The notes under the pieces are model-generated. The model was not told the DNA's origin, ran no database searches, and was given only the letters and a program-made list of their open reading frames with translations. Source: Chloroflexota bacterium (GTDB lineage Bacteria; Chloroflexota; Anaerolineae; Anaerolineales; Villigracilaceae). Taken from it: a stretch of DNA of 7,890 nucleotides. This document shows, in pieces, positions 1-6,139 of the stretch (position 1 is its first letter; the number at the start of each line of letters is the position of its first letter). Where the stretch lies: positions 1 to 7,890 of the forward strand of contig JAJYOH010000265.1 of assembly GCA_021796315.1 (NCBI GenBank). Reading direction: 5' to 3'. The translations under genes and the position numbers were made by a program.

Positions 1-936
1 TGCACAATCGGCGCGGATACTATTGGTGGCCGTGCCCTGCTTGATGGCATCGCTGGAAATCAGCGCATCGCCTGTCAGCAGTGTCTCTTCGTTATTCTTG
101 AACATGGCAATACCGGCGTATCCATCGCTGGTGATGAATAAATAATAAAAATTGTCGCTGTCCTGATAACGGCAGATAACACCAAATTCATTATCATCCG
201 GGCCGCCAGCCTTGGTGGCCTCCACATTGATGCTGATATCGTTCTGCAATGGCTGGTTTGGGTTCGTCCACACCAGGCTGGACGCTTTTGTCACCTTAAT
301 GCGGAAGCTGCCGTTGGAATAGTCGGTTGAACCACTAGAACCCTGATGGATACCCCAACCGCTGCCTGGATTTGAGAAGTCATCTTGAAATTGAACCAGG
401 TCTGGGGGAAACCCGGGGCCCGCAACGGGTGAAACCGGCGACGAAATCGCTGGTGTGACTGAAGGAATGGCTGGAGCAACGGATGGAATAGCTGGCCTAG
501 GCAGCGTTGCCACAAGCGGAGACACAGGCGACGGATTATAGTTCCATGCCAGCCAGCCGCCCACTGCCATGATCAAACAGCAAAGCCCCAAAGCCCCGGC
601 AATCAGGCCTCCGGCGATCCAATTCCTTCTCCTGGGCTGTTCCGCATATTGCGGACTGGCTTGAATGGGTGGAATTACAGGAGCCGGGACAAATGCGGGT
701 TGCGCTGGATATGACTGTCCATCAGGAAGGATTTCCCGAGGGACATCTTCCACCCAATTTTGACCATCATACCGATACCATTTGCCACTGCTGACCCCGA
801 TCTGCCATTGATCACCGGCAGAATCCGTGACCACAAGATCGTTGACGCGGCGCTCAAATTCATCAACATTGATCTGTCCTTGTCCATATTGTTCTTTGAG
901 TTGTGTATAGAACCGATATGCGCTATTGAAGTCCAT
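1..936 (-). CDS. Single-pass membrane protein with LamG-like ectodomain, C-terminus cut by window edge
   Basis: The frame is open through base 1, so 312 codons are visible and the C-terminus is missing. Residues 6-63 form a small N-terminal module: a helical part (QLKEQYGQGQINVDEFERRV) resembling SHOCT-type helices, then a Trp/Tyr-rich part (DQWQIG, SGKWYRYDGQNWV). A Pro-rich linker and an RRR stop-transfer cluster (102-104) precede one TM helix (about 107-130). Residues 140-175 are a Pro/Ser/Thr linker with three near-copies of PAI(P/S)SV. From about 183 a beta-rich domain begins (DDFSNPGSGW, NGSFRI, GVICRYQDSDNFYYLFIT), which resembles the LamG/DUF1080-like lectin folds attached to many Chloroflexota surface proteins. 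Topology is inferred as N-in, C-out. ATG 936 has GAGG six bases upstream; an in-frame TTG nine codons earlier is less likely. It is the last visible gene of the minus-strand operon, 50 bases after its neighbour. Function unknown; carbohydrate or envelope binding is a guess. Confidence 0.85.
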   Translation of the reverse strand, partial: MDFNSAYRFYTQLKEQYGQGQINVDEFERRVNDLVVTDSAGDQWQIGVSSGKWYRYDGQNWVEDVPREILPDGQSYPAQPAFVPAPVIPPIQASPQYAEQPRRRNWIAGGLIAGALGLCCLIMAVGGWLAWNYNPSPVSPLVATLPRPAIPSVAPAIPSVTPAISSPVSPVAGPGFPPDLVQFQDDFSNPGSGWGIHQGSSGSTDYSNGSFRIKVTKASSLVWTNPNQPLQNDISINVEATKAGGPDDNEFGVICRYQDSDNFYYLFITSDGYAGIAMFKNNEETLLTGDALISSDAIKQGTATNSIRADCA

Positions 937-986
937 GGAGCCTCGCTTTTTTGTTAGTTCCAATGTCATAGGTTATTGCATGGTAA

Positions 987-1739
987 TCACGGAATGACTT
1001 TCACTTCGGGCCTCTCGCCATTGAGAAGGGAAAAGGTCGAAATATATTTCTCGGCATCCGCCTGCATTTCCGGGGTGACCTCAAATTGCAGGGGGTCGCC
1101 TTCTGCATCTGCCAGCCACATGGATAATCGCAACCGGCCAATTTCCAGGTTTGGGCCATAAGCCACCTGCCTGACTTTGCCATTGACCCCCAATATTTTT
1201 TTGGGAATGTCCTGGCCGAGCAGTTTGAAAGTCCCGCTCTCTTGAAAATCGCGAATGTCCGCATTGAAATCCAAAGGCGGAATCTGTTCATCCACCCATC
1301 CATACCCGACAATCAGCGTAAACGGATTACCCGCTTCGGATGAACAGCTAAAGATAACCTTATTCCCCCAACCCCCAAAACCGCAATCGGCTTCCAGCCT
1401 GAATCCATACTTTTGATCTTCAAACCAGGGCGCATGGAAATACGGAGTTGGAACTGTCAGATAGTCGCCGGGTTTGCATCTGCCCTCATAGTAATCAAAA
1501 TCCAGACATTCGGACTTGTCGGGAAAAACGCACACGCCATACTGCCCTCCCGGGGCAGACCGGCTTTCATATTCATTGCCATTTTTCTGGCAATAGGCTG
1601 CCAGGTCGGGCTCGCCGAAAATTTCCGTGGGAGGCGCTATTTCTGTTACCGATGTTGCTGGGGTTGAAGTCACTGGGAGCAAACTCAGGTTGCAAGCCAG
1701 CGCAGTGAATAAAAGAATACAGAAAAGTATTTTCTTCAT
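987..1739 (-). CDS. DUF333-containing lipoprotein
   Basis: This is a 250-residue exported protein. It has a KK n-region, a hydrophobic core and a lipobox ending TALAC, so Cys16 is the predicted lipidated residue. A Thr/Pro-rich spacer (17-44) leads to a DUF333-like module at about 45-91: AAYCQKNGNEYE, then GGQYGVCVFPDKSEC and FDYYEGRC, with Cys50, 70, 78 and 88 likely forming disulfides. DUF333 is a short domain sometimes labelled putative hemolysin; its role is not established. The remaining 160 residues (including DQKYGFRLEADCGFGGWG and the Trp-rich RLRLSMWLADAEGDP) form an extracellular domain I do not recognise. The start at 1739 was chosen over an in-frame ATG at 1802 because it gives a proper signal peptide and has AGAAAGG five bases upstream. 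The 1802 start would put 21 residues with four charged positions ahead of the signal and has no ribosome site. The gene sits 70 bases after the GYF_2-like gene, probably in the same operon. Confidence 0.88.
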   Translation of the reverse strand: MKKILFCILLFTALACNLSLLPVTSTPATSVTEIAPPTEIFGEPDLAAYCQKNGNEYESRSAPGGQYGVCVFPDKSECLDFDYYEGRCKPGDYLTVPTPYFHAPWFEDQKYGFRLEADCGFGGWGNKVIFSCSSEAGNPFTLIVGYGWVDEQIPPLDFNADIRDFQESGTFKLLGQDIPKKILGVNGKVRQVAYGPNLEIGRLRLSMWLADAEGDPLQFEVTPEMQADAEKYISTFSLLNGERPEVKVIP

Positions 1740-1809
1740 GAAAGCCTTTCTGGCGCGGATGCTGATGGAAATGAAGTATTGATGAGCCTCCTTAAAGTTC
1801 ATTTAACTC

Positions 1810-2418
1810 TTATAGTTTCTCTGGGGGTGGAGGCCTGCGTGGAGTATTCGCCGGTGGTTTGGTTTGCTCCAGCTTCTCAGGCGACATCAATTCGGGAAAT
1901 ACGGGGGCTGGCGTTGCCTCACCTTTGGCGATGAGCGAAATCTGATTCCCAGCAGCATCACAAAAAGATATTTCCTTTCCTATCCCATAAACCACAGATA
2001 ACCAGCTTGTTGCGAGAGGACTCCATACGAGAATGTTCATAGGCTCCTGTTGAGACTCGAGCATATTGAGCAATTCCTCAGTGCGCAGAGGCCCATATAA
2101 TTTCTGCTCTTGCTGGTATACGCAATACCCGGCTATCTCATCCGGCTGCAGTAGCTTTTTTATCCCACCCACCTGTCCAATCGTCAACAAGATCGCCTCA
2201 TCTGGCCCACAGTACGCGGCGACCCAAGAATCGTGAAGTCGGTCATACCACATCCATTGCTTGAGCTTAGGATGAAGAAAGGCTTTGCGCTGGCCCAATT
2301 GAACGACCCAATCCTCCATATTTCCAAAAGCATGCTGAGGACTGATTGTGTGACTCTGCACCTGAGCCCAGCGCTGATGGTATTGATATTCCAATTCCGC
2401 TTGCGATCGGATTGACAT
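1810..2418 (-). CDS. GYF_2-like domain protein with Trp/Tyr-rich N-terminal module
   Basis: The 202-residue protein has no signal peptide or TM segment and is probably cytoplasmic. Residues 98-145 (YCVYQQEQKLYGPLRTEELL, then ILVWSPLATSWLSV) fit the GYF_2/DUF4339 pattern: an aromatic strand, a GP turn, a helix, then LVW and a closing W. GYF-type domains usually bind proline-rich peptides. Residues 8-68 (YQYHQRWAQVQ, DWVVQLG, KQWMWYDRLHDSWVAA) match in outline the N-terminal module of the protein at 1-936. The C-terminal 35 residues are Pro-rich (PANTPRRPPPPEKL). ATG 2418 has AGGGAG seven bases upstream and starts 14 bases after the stop of the 592-residue protein, so co-translation is likely. 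It may be an adaptor for the Pro-rich linkers of its membrane-bound neighbours. An immunity-type role for the papain-like neighbour was considered, but nothing specific supports it. Confidence 0.85.
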   Translation of the reverse strand: MSIRSQAELEYQYHQRWAQVQSHTISPQHAFGNMEDWVVQLGQRKAFLHPKLKQWMWYDRLHDSWVAAYCGPDEAILLTIGQVGGIKKLLQPDEIAGYCVYQQEQKLYGPLRTEELLNMLESQQEPMNILVWSPLATSWLSVVYGIGKEISFCDAAGNQISLIAKGEATPAPVFPELMSPEKLEQTKPPANTPRRPPPPEKL

Positions 2419-2432
2419 GGCTGCGCTCCCTA

Positions 2433-4211
2433 TTATTCGATTGTTTCCATGAAATCTTCACCCAGGTATTTCTTCCATGGTTCCCTGGCTTTATCATAGG
2501 GTTGCACAAGCGGCGGATTCTTTAACACGTTAGAAGCATTGTGCTGGTGGAAATCAACCGCCAACTCAGGCCCATCGGGTATCGTTACCTTAATCAGGGT
2601 GTGATTCTCTGTGTTCCATGAGTCTAGAGTACCAAAGAAGCCCGAAGGATTCTTAGTGGATTTTTCCTCGAAGACCACTTGTTGCACTTTGGCACCCGGG
2701 AACTGTTTTTTCACAGCCTCAGTGACTGGATTAATAGTTTTATCAACATAATTCCCACAGGTAAACCCCTGCGAGCCCGTGAAATTGCCAATAGTCGAAT
2801 CCCAGACTCCGTTAGTGAGGACCTCCAAGCCTTGAAAAATCAAGGTCGGGTCGCCCTGGAGTTTGTTTGTTACATAAATATTCTGTTTTTTTAAATCCTG
2901 ATCGATTGCATCCATGTCGGCATTCAGCTTTGTCAATTTAACAGGCATCTGTTCCTTGTACTCGTACTTCTTCAGCCAATCCTGGTATTCCTCCTGGCGT
3001 TTCTGGCTTGCATCTTGAACATCTTTCTGGATCTGGGCGTTTTTCGCCGCATTGTCTATTATGGATCGTCGATGTATAGCATCCTGGTCACTGTACCTCC
3101 GTTTTAGGTCTTCGGGTGCCTTCCAGCCCACGTTACGGTCCCAGACGTTTCCTTCGGCCAAGTTACGCTCACATTCCTCCACCTTGGCCTTGTCCACCCA
3201 ATTATGACTGTCGCCTTCATCCATCGCGTGGGGCAGTTTGTACCAGACTTTGCCCCTTTCGTTTATTGCGCCAGGCTGTACCTCGAGCTTGCCCGTCTGC
3301 GAATTGAGCCGCCAGCCTTTTTGAATCCATTTCTGCTGATAATCGTAGGTAGATTTTGTCACCCAGCCCTGGCCCGGTGACCAGACCTTGCCATCCGGCC
3401 CCACCTGTCCGGGACGAACCCCTCCCGTCGGTGGACGGGGAGCTGTGGGCAAAACTGTACGGCCCCCACTCAACATTGAAATGACCCAGGCCACCAATCC
3501 GCCTGCCACCGCGCCGGTGATGGGTATGACCGGCGTACCCAAAATGGACTGCAATATACTTAGTATTTCCGGGTCAATCGGGCTGGGTTCTGGATTCGGG
3601 TTTGGATTTGGATTGGGTCCCGGATTTGGGCCAGGATCGGGTGGATTTAAAAATTCGGGAGTTGGTGTATCAACAACTTGATTACCGGATAGCATCTGGC
3701 ACATGAATTTAGCTTCATCGAAGGTCACCCCTATGTCTCGCCATTGCTCTTCTTGTTTAGTGCCATCACTCAAGACGAAAACAAAACTGTATGAGCCTTT
3801 GCACGCATTATTATACGAATCATAAGTAAATGGCTCATAAACTTCAATCCTGCTTTCAACACAAGCGACATCAAGCCCACCAGATTCCTGGAGCATCTGA
3901 CAAGCTTTTTTAACTTCTTGAAGATCAGGGTTATATTTCGATGCGTACCATTGAGTGGCACAATCACAAAGATCTTTCTGAAATAATTTCTGCTTCGAAT
4001 CGTCAGAAGGATAAAAAGCGTTTTGTTGACAGGCAAGCGGGCTATCAAATGAGATTAGGCTGTTTTGAAGAGCAGCAGGATTATTGCGATGGTTACTCAG
4101 CCGATCATAACCAGCGAACGATTGACCAAATTGATCAATGGAATTTTGAATCGAGTAAAACAAGGCGGATAGAGTAAAAACAATGGCAAGAAAAGGGATC
4201 GCTATTTTCAT
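2433..4211 (-). CDS. Two-TM protein with Cys-rich loop, Pro-Asn linker and papain-like C-terminal domain
   Basis: The 592-residue protein has TM1 (4-22), then a Cys-rich segment with seven cysteines (61, 82, 84, 104, 117, 137, 171) and a Pro/Asn/Gly linker (186-215). TM2 (about 229-247) is followed by an Arg-containing stretch. Two GKVW...WV repeats (274-340) and a charged, probably coiled-coil region (375-445) come next. The last 115 residues contain GFTCGNYVD (Cys485), ENHTLIKV (His537) and AVDFHQ (Asp553). The order and spacing fit a papain-like or transglutaminase-like Cys-His-Asp triad. Positive-inside reasoning puts the Cys-rich loop outside and the C-terminal half in the cytoplasm. The frame stays open upstream to 4442, but ATG 4211 begins the hydrophobic helix and lies five bases after the stop of the zinc-ribbon gene. 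No good ribosome site is visible, so translation is probably coupled. It may be a peptidase, an amidase or a toxin-like enzyme; the substrate is unknown. Confidence 0.87.
   Translation of the reverse strand: MKIAIPFLAIVFTLSALFYSIQNSIDQFGQSFAGYDRLSNHRNNPAALQNSLISFDSPLACQQNAFYPSDDSKQKLFQKDLCDCATQWYASKYNPDLQEVKKACQMLQESGGLDVACVESRIEVYEPFTYDSYNNACKGSYSFVFVLSDGTKQEEQWRDIGVTFDEAKFMCQMLSGNQVVDTPTPEFLNPPDPGPNPGPNPNPNPNPEPSPIDPEILSILQSILGTPVIPITGAVAGGLVAWVISMLSGGRTVLPTAPRPPTGGVRPGQVGPDGKVWSPGQGWVTKSTYDYQQKWIQKGWRLNSQTGKLEVQPGAINERGKVWYKLPHAMDEGDSHNWVDKAKVEECERNLAEGNVWDRNVGWKAPEDLKRRYSDQDAIHRRSIIDNAAKNAQIQKDVQDASQKRQEEYQDWLKKYEYKEQMPVKLTKLNADMDAIDQDLKKQNIYVTNKLQGDPTLIFQGLEVLTNGVWDSTIGNFTGSQGFTCGNYVDKTINPVTEAVKKQFPGAKVQQVVFEEKSTKNPSGFFGTLDSWNTENHTLIKVTIPDGPELAVDFHQHNASNVLKNPPLVQPYDKAREPWKKYLGEDFMETIE
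3579..3644 (-). repeat. Pro-Asn/Pro-Gly tandem repeat linker
   Basis: A low-complexity tract of six-base-like units (CCNAAT/CCNGGN on the coding strand) encodes residues 190-211 of the 592-residue protein, with alternating Pro and Asn or Gly (GPNPGPNPNPNPNPEP). It joins the Cys-rich loop to TM2. The units are degenerate at third positions, so it has probably been stable at the DNA level. It may act as a stiff extracellular spacer or as a ligand for a GYF-type domain. Confidence 0.8.
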
Positions 4212-4216
4212 CGAAA

Positions 4217-4615
4217 TTACGCGGCAGTGCGCCGTCCTCGATTGATAACAAGGCCTGTCCCCAGCGCAATCACAAAACTCAGGCACATCTGCCCGCCTGA
4301 CATAGCAAGCGTGACCAGCCAGGCTGAACCCTGTGTTTGGGCAAACGCCGGTAGCAGCGCGGCATTGACCAGCCCGCACAGCCAGCCAACGATGGTCGCC
4401 GCCAGCATAGCCAGAACGCGCTTCAATAATGACCCCATGCAACCGGGTTTTTGCGAAGTCGGGGCAGGTGTTCTGGACGGATACGCGGCAGGAAACGCCT
4501 CAGGTGGAGCGGATGGTAAAACAGAAGGGAAAACGGGCGCGCGCAAAGAATGTCCACAGTTGCCGCAGGTCTGCGCCTGCGGCGGATTGGGTTTACCACA
4601 ATTTGGACAATTCAT
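4217..4615 (-). CDS. Zinc-ribbon membrane protein
   Basis: The 132-residue protein starts with a zinc ribbon: Cys3-Pro-Asn-Cys6 and Cys17-Gly-Asn-Cys20, the CPNCG...CGNCG form common in bacterial membrane proteins of unknown role. A Pro/Ala-rich linker (25-57) is followed by two hydrophobic helices (about 67-91 and 98-124) and a basic tail (NRGRRTAA). Both termini are predicted to be cytoplasmic. ATG 4615 overlaps the stop codon of a 20-codon leader ORF in an ATGA arrangement, and GGGGA lies eight bases upstream. The stop is five bases before the start of the papain-like protein. It is the first substantial gene of the operon, so it may assemble with or anchor the downstream proteins, but its function is unknown. 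Confidence 0.87.
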   Translation of the reverse strand: MNCPNCGKPNPPQAQTCGNCGHSLRAPVFPSVLPSAPPEAFPAAYPSRTPAPTSQKPGCMGSLLKRVLAMLAATIVGWLCGLVNAALLPAFAQTQGSAWLVTLAMSGGQMCLSFVIALGTGLVINRGRRTAA

Positions 4616-4674
4616 TCCGACATTCCCCGCTTAAAAACTTTGACTCGACCGCCACGCCCACCCGGGATAAGCAT
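4612..4674 (-). CDS. 20-residue leader peptide, translationally coupled to zinc-ribbon gene
   Basis: This is a short ORF of 20 codons starting MLIPGGRGGR and ending KRGMSE, with six Arg/Lys residues. It has the best ribosome site in the operon (AAGGAG, eight bases before ATG). It starts about 20 bases after the predicted transcription start. Its TGA shares bases with the next gene's ATG (ATGA). The arrangement fits a leader peptide that delivers ribosomes to the zinc-ribbon gene. I see no run of a single amino-acid codon and no clear competing hairpins, so amino-acid attenuation is not supported. Conservation in relatives would decide whether the peptide itself matters. Confidence 0.55.
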   Translation of the reverse strand: MLIPGGRGGRVKVFKRGMSE

Positions 4675-4682
4675 AGTCGTTG

Positions 4683-4688
4683 CTCCTT
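4683..4688 (-). promoter_or_regulatory. Shine-Dalgarno site of leader ORF
   Basis: AAGGAG on the minus strand lies eight bases before ATG 4674. It is much stronger than anything immediately before the zinc-ribbon start, and is the main argument that the short leader ORF is translated. Confidence 0.65.
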
Positions 4689-4700
4689 ATTGTTGAGATC

Positions 4701-4729
4701 AGTGTACAACAATACAAAAGGATAGTCAA
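4701..4729 (-). promoter_or_regulatory. Sigma70-type promoter of the envelope operon
   Basis: The -35 is TTGACT (4729-4724, five of six consensus bases), the spacer is exactly 17 bases, and the -10 is TACACT (4706-4701, four of six, with the key first TA and last T). Transcription would begin near 4694, just ahead of the leader ORF's ribosome site. It lies in the 131-base gap between the PPC-like lipoprotein gene and the zinc-ribbon gene. No terminator for the lipoprotein gene was seen there, so some read-through is possible. Confidence 0.7.
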
Positions 4730-4746
4730 CAACCTGTGGAGAGCGC

Positions 4747-5637
4747 CTATTTTATATTTATCACCAGAGTGTAATTAACCACCGCACCTGCCATGGGAAC
4801 CACTTCGATAATATAGTCTTGCGTTAAAGGAAGTTTACGGTTGAAGGTGGTGGCGCCTGTCACCGACCGACTGTAAGGCTGTCCATCGCTGAAACCGTAA
4901 ATGGTTAGGGCGGCGTTCGAGCCGACGCCGTTCAAGTCCACCTTCATGTTTTGTCCCTGGGATGCGAAAACTGTGTAGGCGACGGGGTAGCCTCCGACAG
5001 TTTTTCCGCTGACAATGGCGGAGTCTGCGTTCAGCGCGAATTTGATGCGGGCCGGAATTTCCACCGAAAGCGTAAAGTTCTCGGCGGTTGCCCCGCCATA
5101 AATGCTGATGTAATAATCTTCCGTCGTAGGCAGGGTGCCCTGCCAGTTGGAAAGTTTTGACGAGGCGTTGAGGATGGATGTGCCGCCCTTCGTCTTGATG
5201 GACATGGTTACATCGTTGTTGAATGAATTTGTCATGACGATCATGGGCTGTCCCTGCGATGCTTCGAGAACGTAGGTTTTTGTTTCGCCTGGTTGGATCG
5301 TTCCGGTTACCGAGCCGGTGGTTGTACCTGTTAAAAAGTTAATTCGGGTCGCGCCCGGTAAAATTTGCGTGGGCTGAACAGGCGGGAAGGTTGGCACGGA
5401 AGTTGACAAAGGAACTGCAGTGGGCGGGATGGTTGTCGGCGGAAGGGATGTGGGGGCCTGAGCGGTAAGCGCTTGAATGGTGGCTGCTACGACCGTGGCA
5501 ACATCGCTTTGTGAAAGAGGTGCGATGGGAGTGGTGGTTCCGCCGCAAGCGAGAGAAATGAAAGCGATCATTGCGAGCGGCGCGAGTGCCGCCAGCGGCT
5601 TCCAGATTTTTGTGAATGCAGGGTAAAGTGGTTTCAT
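4747..5637 (-). CDS. Lipoprotein with two PPC-like beta domains
   Basis: The 296-residue exported lipoprotein has a long signal peptide with basic residues at 10-13 and lipobox ISLAC (Cys31). A VATVVAATIQALTAQ segment follows, then a Thr/Pro linker (62-92). Two tandem beta domains of about 98 residues (98-195 and 198-295) share YVLEASQGQPMIV / YTVFASQGQNMKV, TLPTTEDYYISI / KLPLTQDYIIEV and FTLSVEI / YTLVINI at a constant offset of about 100 residues. The pattern resembles bacterial pre-peptidase C-terminal (PPC) domains, which are non-catalytic beta sandwiches of secreted proteins. No catalytic domain is present, so it is probably a binding or structural surface lipoprotein. ATG 5637 has AAGGAG six bases upstream. 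The gene has its own probable promoter and is divergent from the VanZ gene. Confidence 0.9.
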   Translation of the reverse strand: MKPLYPAFTKIWKPLAALAPLAMIAFISLACGGTTTPIAPLSQSDVATVVAATIQALTAQAPTSLPPTTIPPTAVPLSTSVPTFPPVQPTQILPGATRINFLTGTTTGSVTGTIQPGETKTYVLEASQGQPMIVMTNSFNNDVTMSIKTKGGTSILNASSKLSNWQGTLPTTEDYYISIYGGATAENFTLSVEIPARIKFALNADSAIVSGKTVGGYPVAYTVFASQGQNMKVDLNGVGSNAALTIYGFSDGQPYSRSVTGATTFNRKLPLTQDYIIEVVPMAGAVVNYTLVINIK

Positions 5638-5660
5638 GTTGATCTCCTTTGTGCTAGAGA

Positions 5661-5688
5661 AGTATATCGTATTCGGCTTAGGCCTGAA
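5661..5688 (-). promoter_or_regulatory. Probable promoter of the PPC-like lipoprotein gene
   Basis: A good -10, TATACT (5666-5661), has only a weak -35, TTCAGG (5688-5683, three of six), 16 bases upstream. The predicted start is about 17 bases before ATG 5637, which leaves room for the AAGGAG site. An imperfect inverted repeat covers the -35 and spacer, so an activator or repressor could act here. Confidence 0.45.
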
Positions 5689-5739
5689 TAAGTTTGTATT
5701 GCGCGATAAAACTTGTCCAGCGACGTTATGACCCGCTAA

Positions 5740-5767
5740 TTGGTTCCCGCTTTATCTGCGGTAAAAT
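5740..5767 (+). promoter_or_regulatory. Probable promoter giving a leaderless vanZ-family mRNA
   Basis: TAAAAT (5762-5767, five of six -10 bases) ends six bases before ATG 5774, so transcription would start at or within a base or two of the A of the start codon. A partial -35, TTGGTT (5740-5745), is 16 bases upstream. There is no Shine-Dalgarno sequence before this ATG, which is consistent with leaderless translation. Confidence 0.45.
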
Positions 5768-5773
5768 CCCGCC

Positions 5774-6139
5774 ATGTCAAATCCTAAAGAAATTTTGGTT
5801 CGTTGGGGACCGGCAATTATTATGATGGCCGCGATCTTTGCTTTTTCATCCACGCCGGGGAATGACCTGCCAAACTTTGGAGGGCTTGATTTCTTAATGA
5901 AAAAAGCCGGGCATATGCTCGGCTATGGATTGCTGGCTTTGACTTACTGGCGCGGCCTGCGCTTTGACAAAAAATATATTTGGCTTGCGTGGCTTGTGTG
6001 CATTGCTTATGCGGCCACGGACGAATTCCACCAATCATTCGTGGCGGGTCGTCATTCATCCGCGGTGGATGTGTTGTTGTTCGATGGCGTCGGCGCGGGG
6101 ATCGCGCTATGGATTTGGTCCCGCCGAAAAATTATATAA
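5774..6139 (+). CDS. VanZ-family membrane protein
   Basis: The 121-residue protein has about four hydrophobic segments (10-26, 47-61, 68-82, 97-116). It carries the conserved VanZ-family signature: FAFSSTPG near the N-terminus, KKAGHMLGYGLLAL (His47, Tyr51), ATDEFHQSFVAGR (Asp83, Glu84, His86, Gln87, Arg93) and the closing DVLLFDGVGAGIAL. VanZ proteins are polytopic membrane proteins; the founding member raises teicoplanin resistance, but most homologues, including short ones like this, have no known substrate and should not be called resistance genes. The length is normal for the short single-domain form. The start is the only ATG that keeps TM1 intact, and the likely promoter predicts a leaderless mRNA. 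It is the only plus-strand gene here, convergent with scpA across a shared terminator. Confidence 0.92.
   Translation: MSNPKEILVRWGPAIIMMAAIFAFSSTPGNDLPNFGGLDFLMKKAGHMLGYGLLALTYWRGLRFDKKYIWLAWLVCIAYAATDEFHQSFVAGRHSSAVDVLLFDGVGAGIALWIWSRRKII

Noticed and set aside
1740..1802. 21-residue N-terminal extension of the DUF333 lipoprotein
   Set aside because: It would bury the signal peptide behind a charged segment and has no ribosome site, whereas ATG 1739 has one and gives a standard lipoprotein signal.
3388..3681. Plus-strand 97-codon ORF with a Gly/Phe-rich repeat
   Set aside because: The Gly-Phe repeat is just the reverse complement of the Pro-Asn linker codons of the papain-like protein.
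1810..4211. Polymorphic toxin with the 202-residue protein as its immunity partner
   Set aside because: The papain-like domain is predicted to be cytoplasmic, there is no secretion or pre-toxin domain, and the 202-residue protein looks like an adaptor with GYF_2 and shared-module domains. It remains possible but is unsupported.
4212..4442. 77-residue N-terminal extension of the papain-like protein
   Set aside because: It runs antiparallel in composition to nothing recognisable and lies entirely over the coding part of the zinc-ribbon gene in another frame. The hydrophobic helix starting at ATG 4211 gives a natural N-terminus.
4227..4634. Plus-strand 135-codon ORF opposite the zinc-ribbon gene
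   Set aside because: It is antisense to a convincing zinc-ribbon gene, has no ribosome site or recognisable domain, and arises from GC-rich third positions.
5774..6139. Teicoplanin resistance gene
   Set aside because: The VanZ family is broad and there are no other van genes here, so resistance cannot be inferred from membership.
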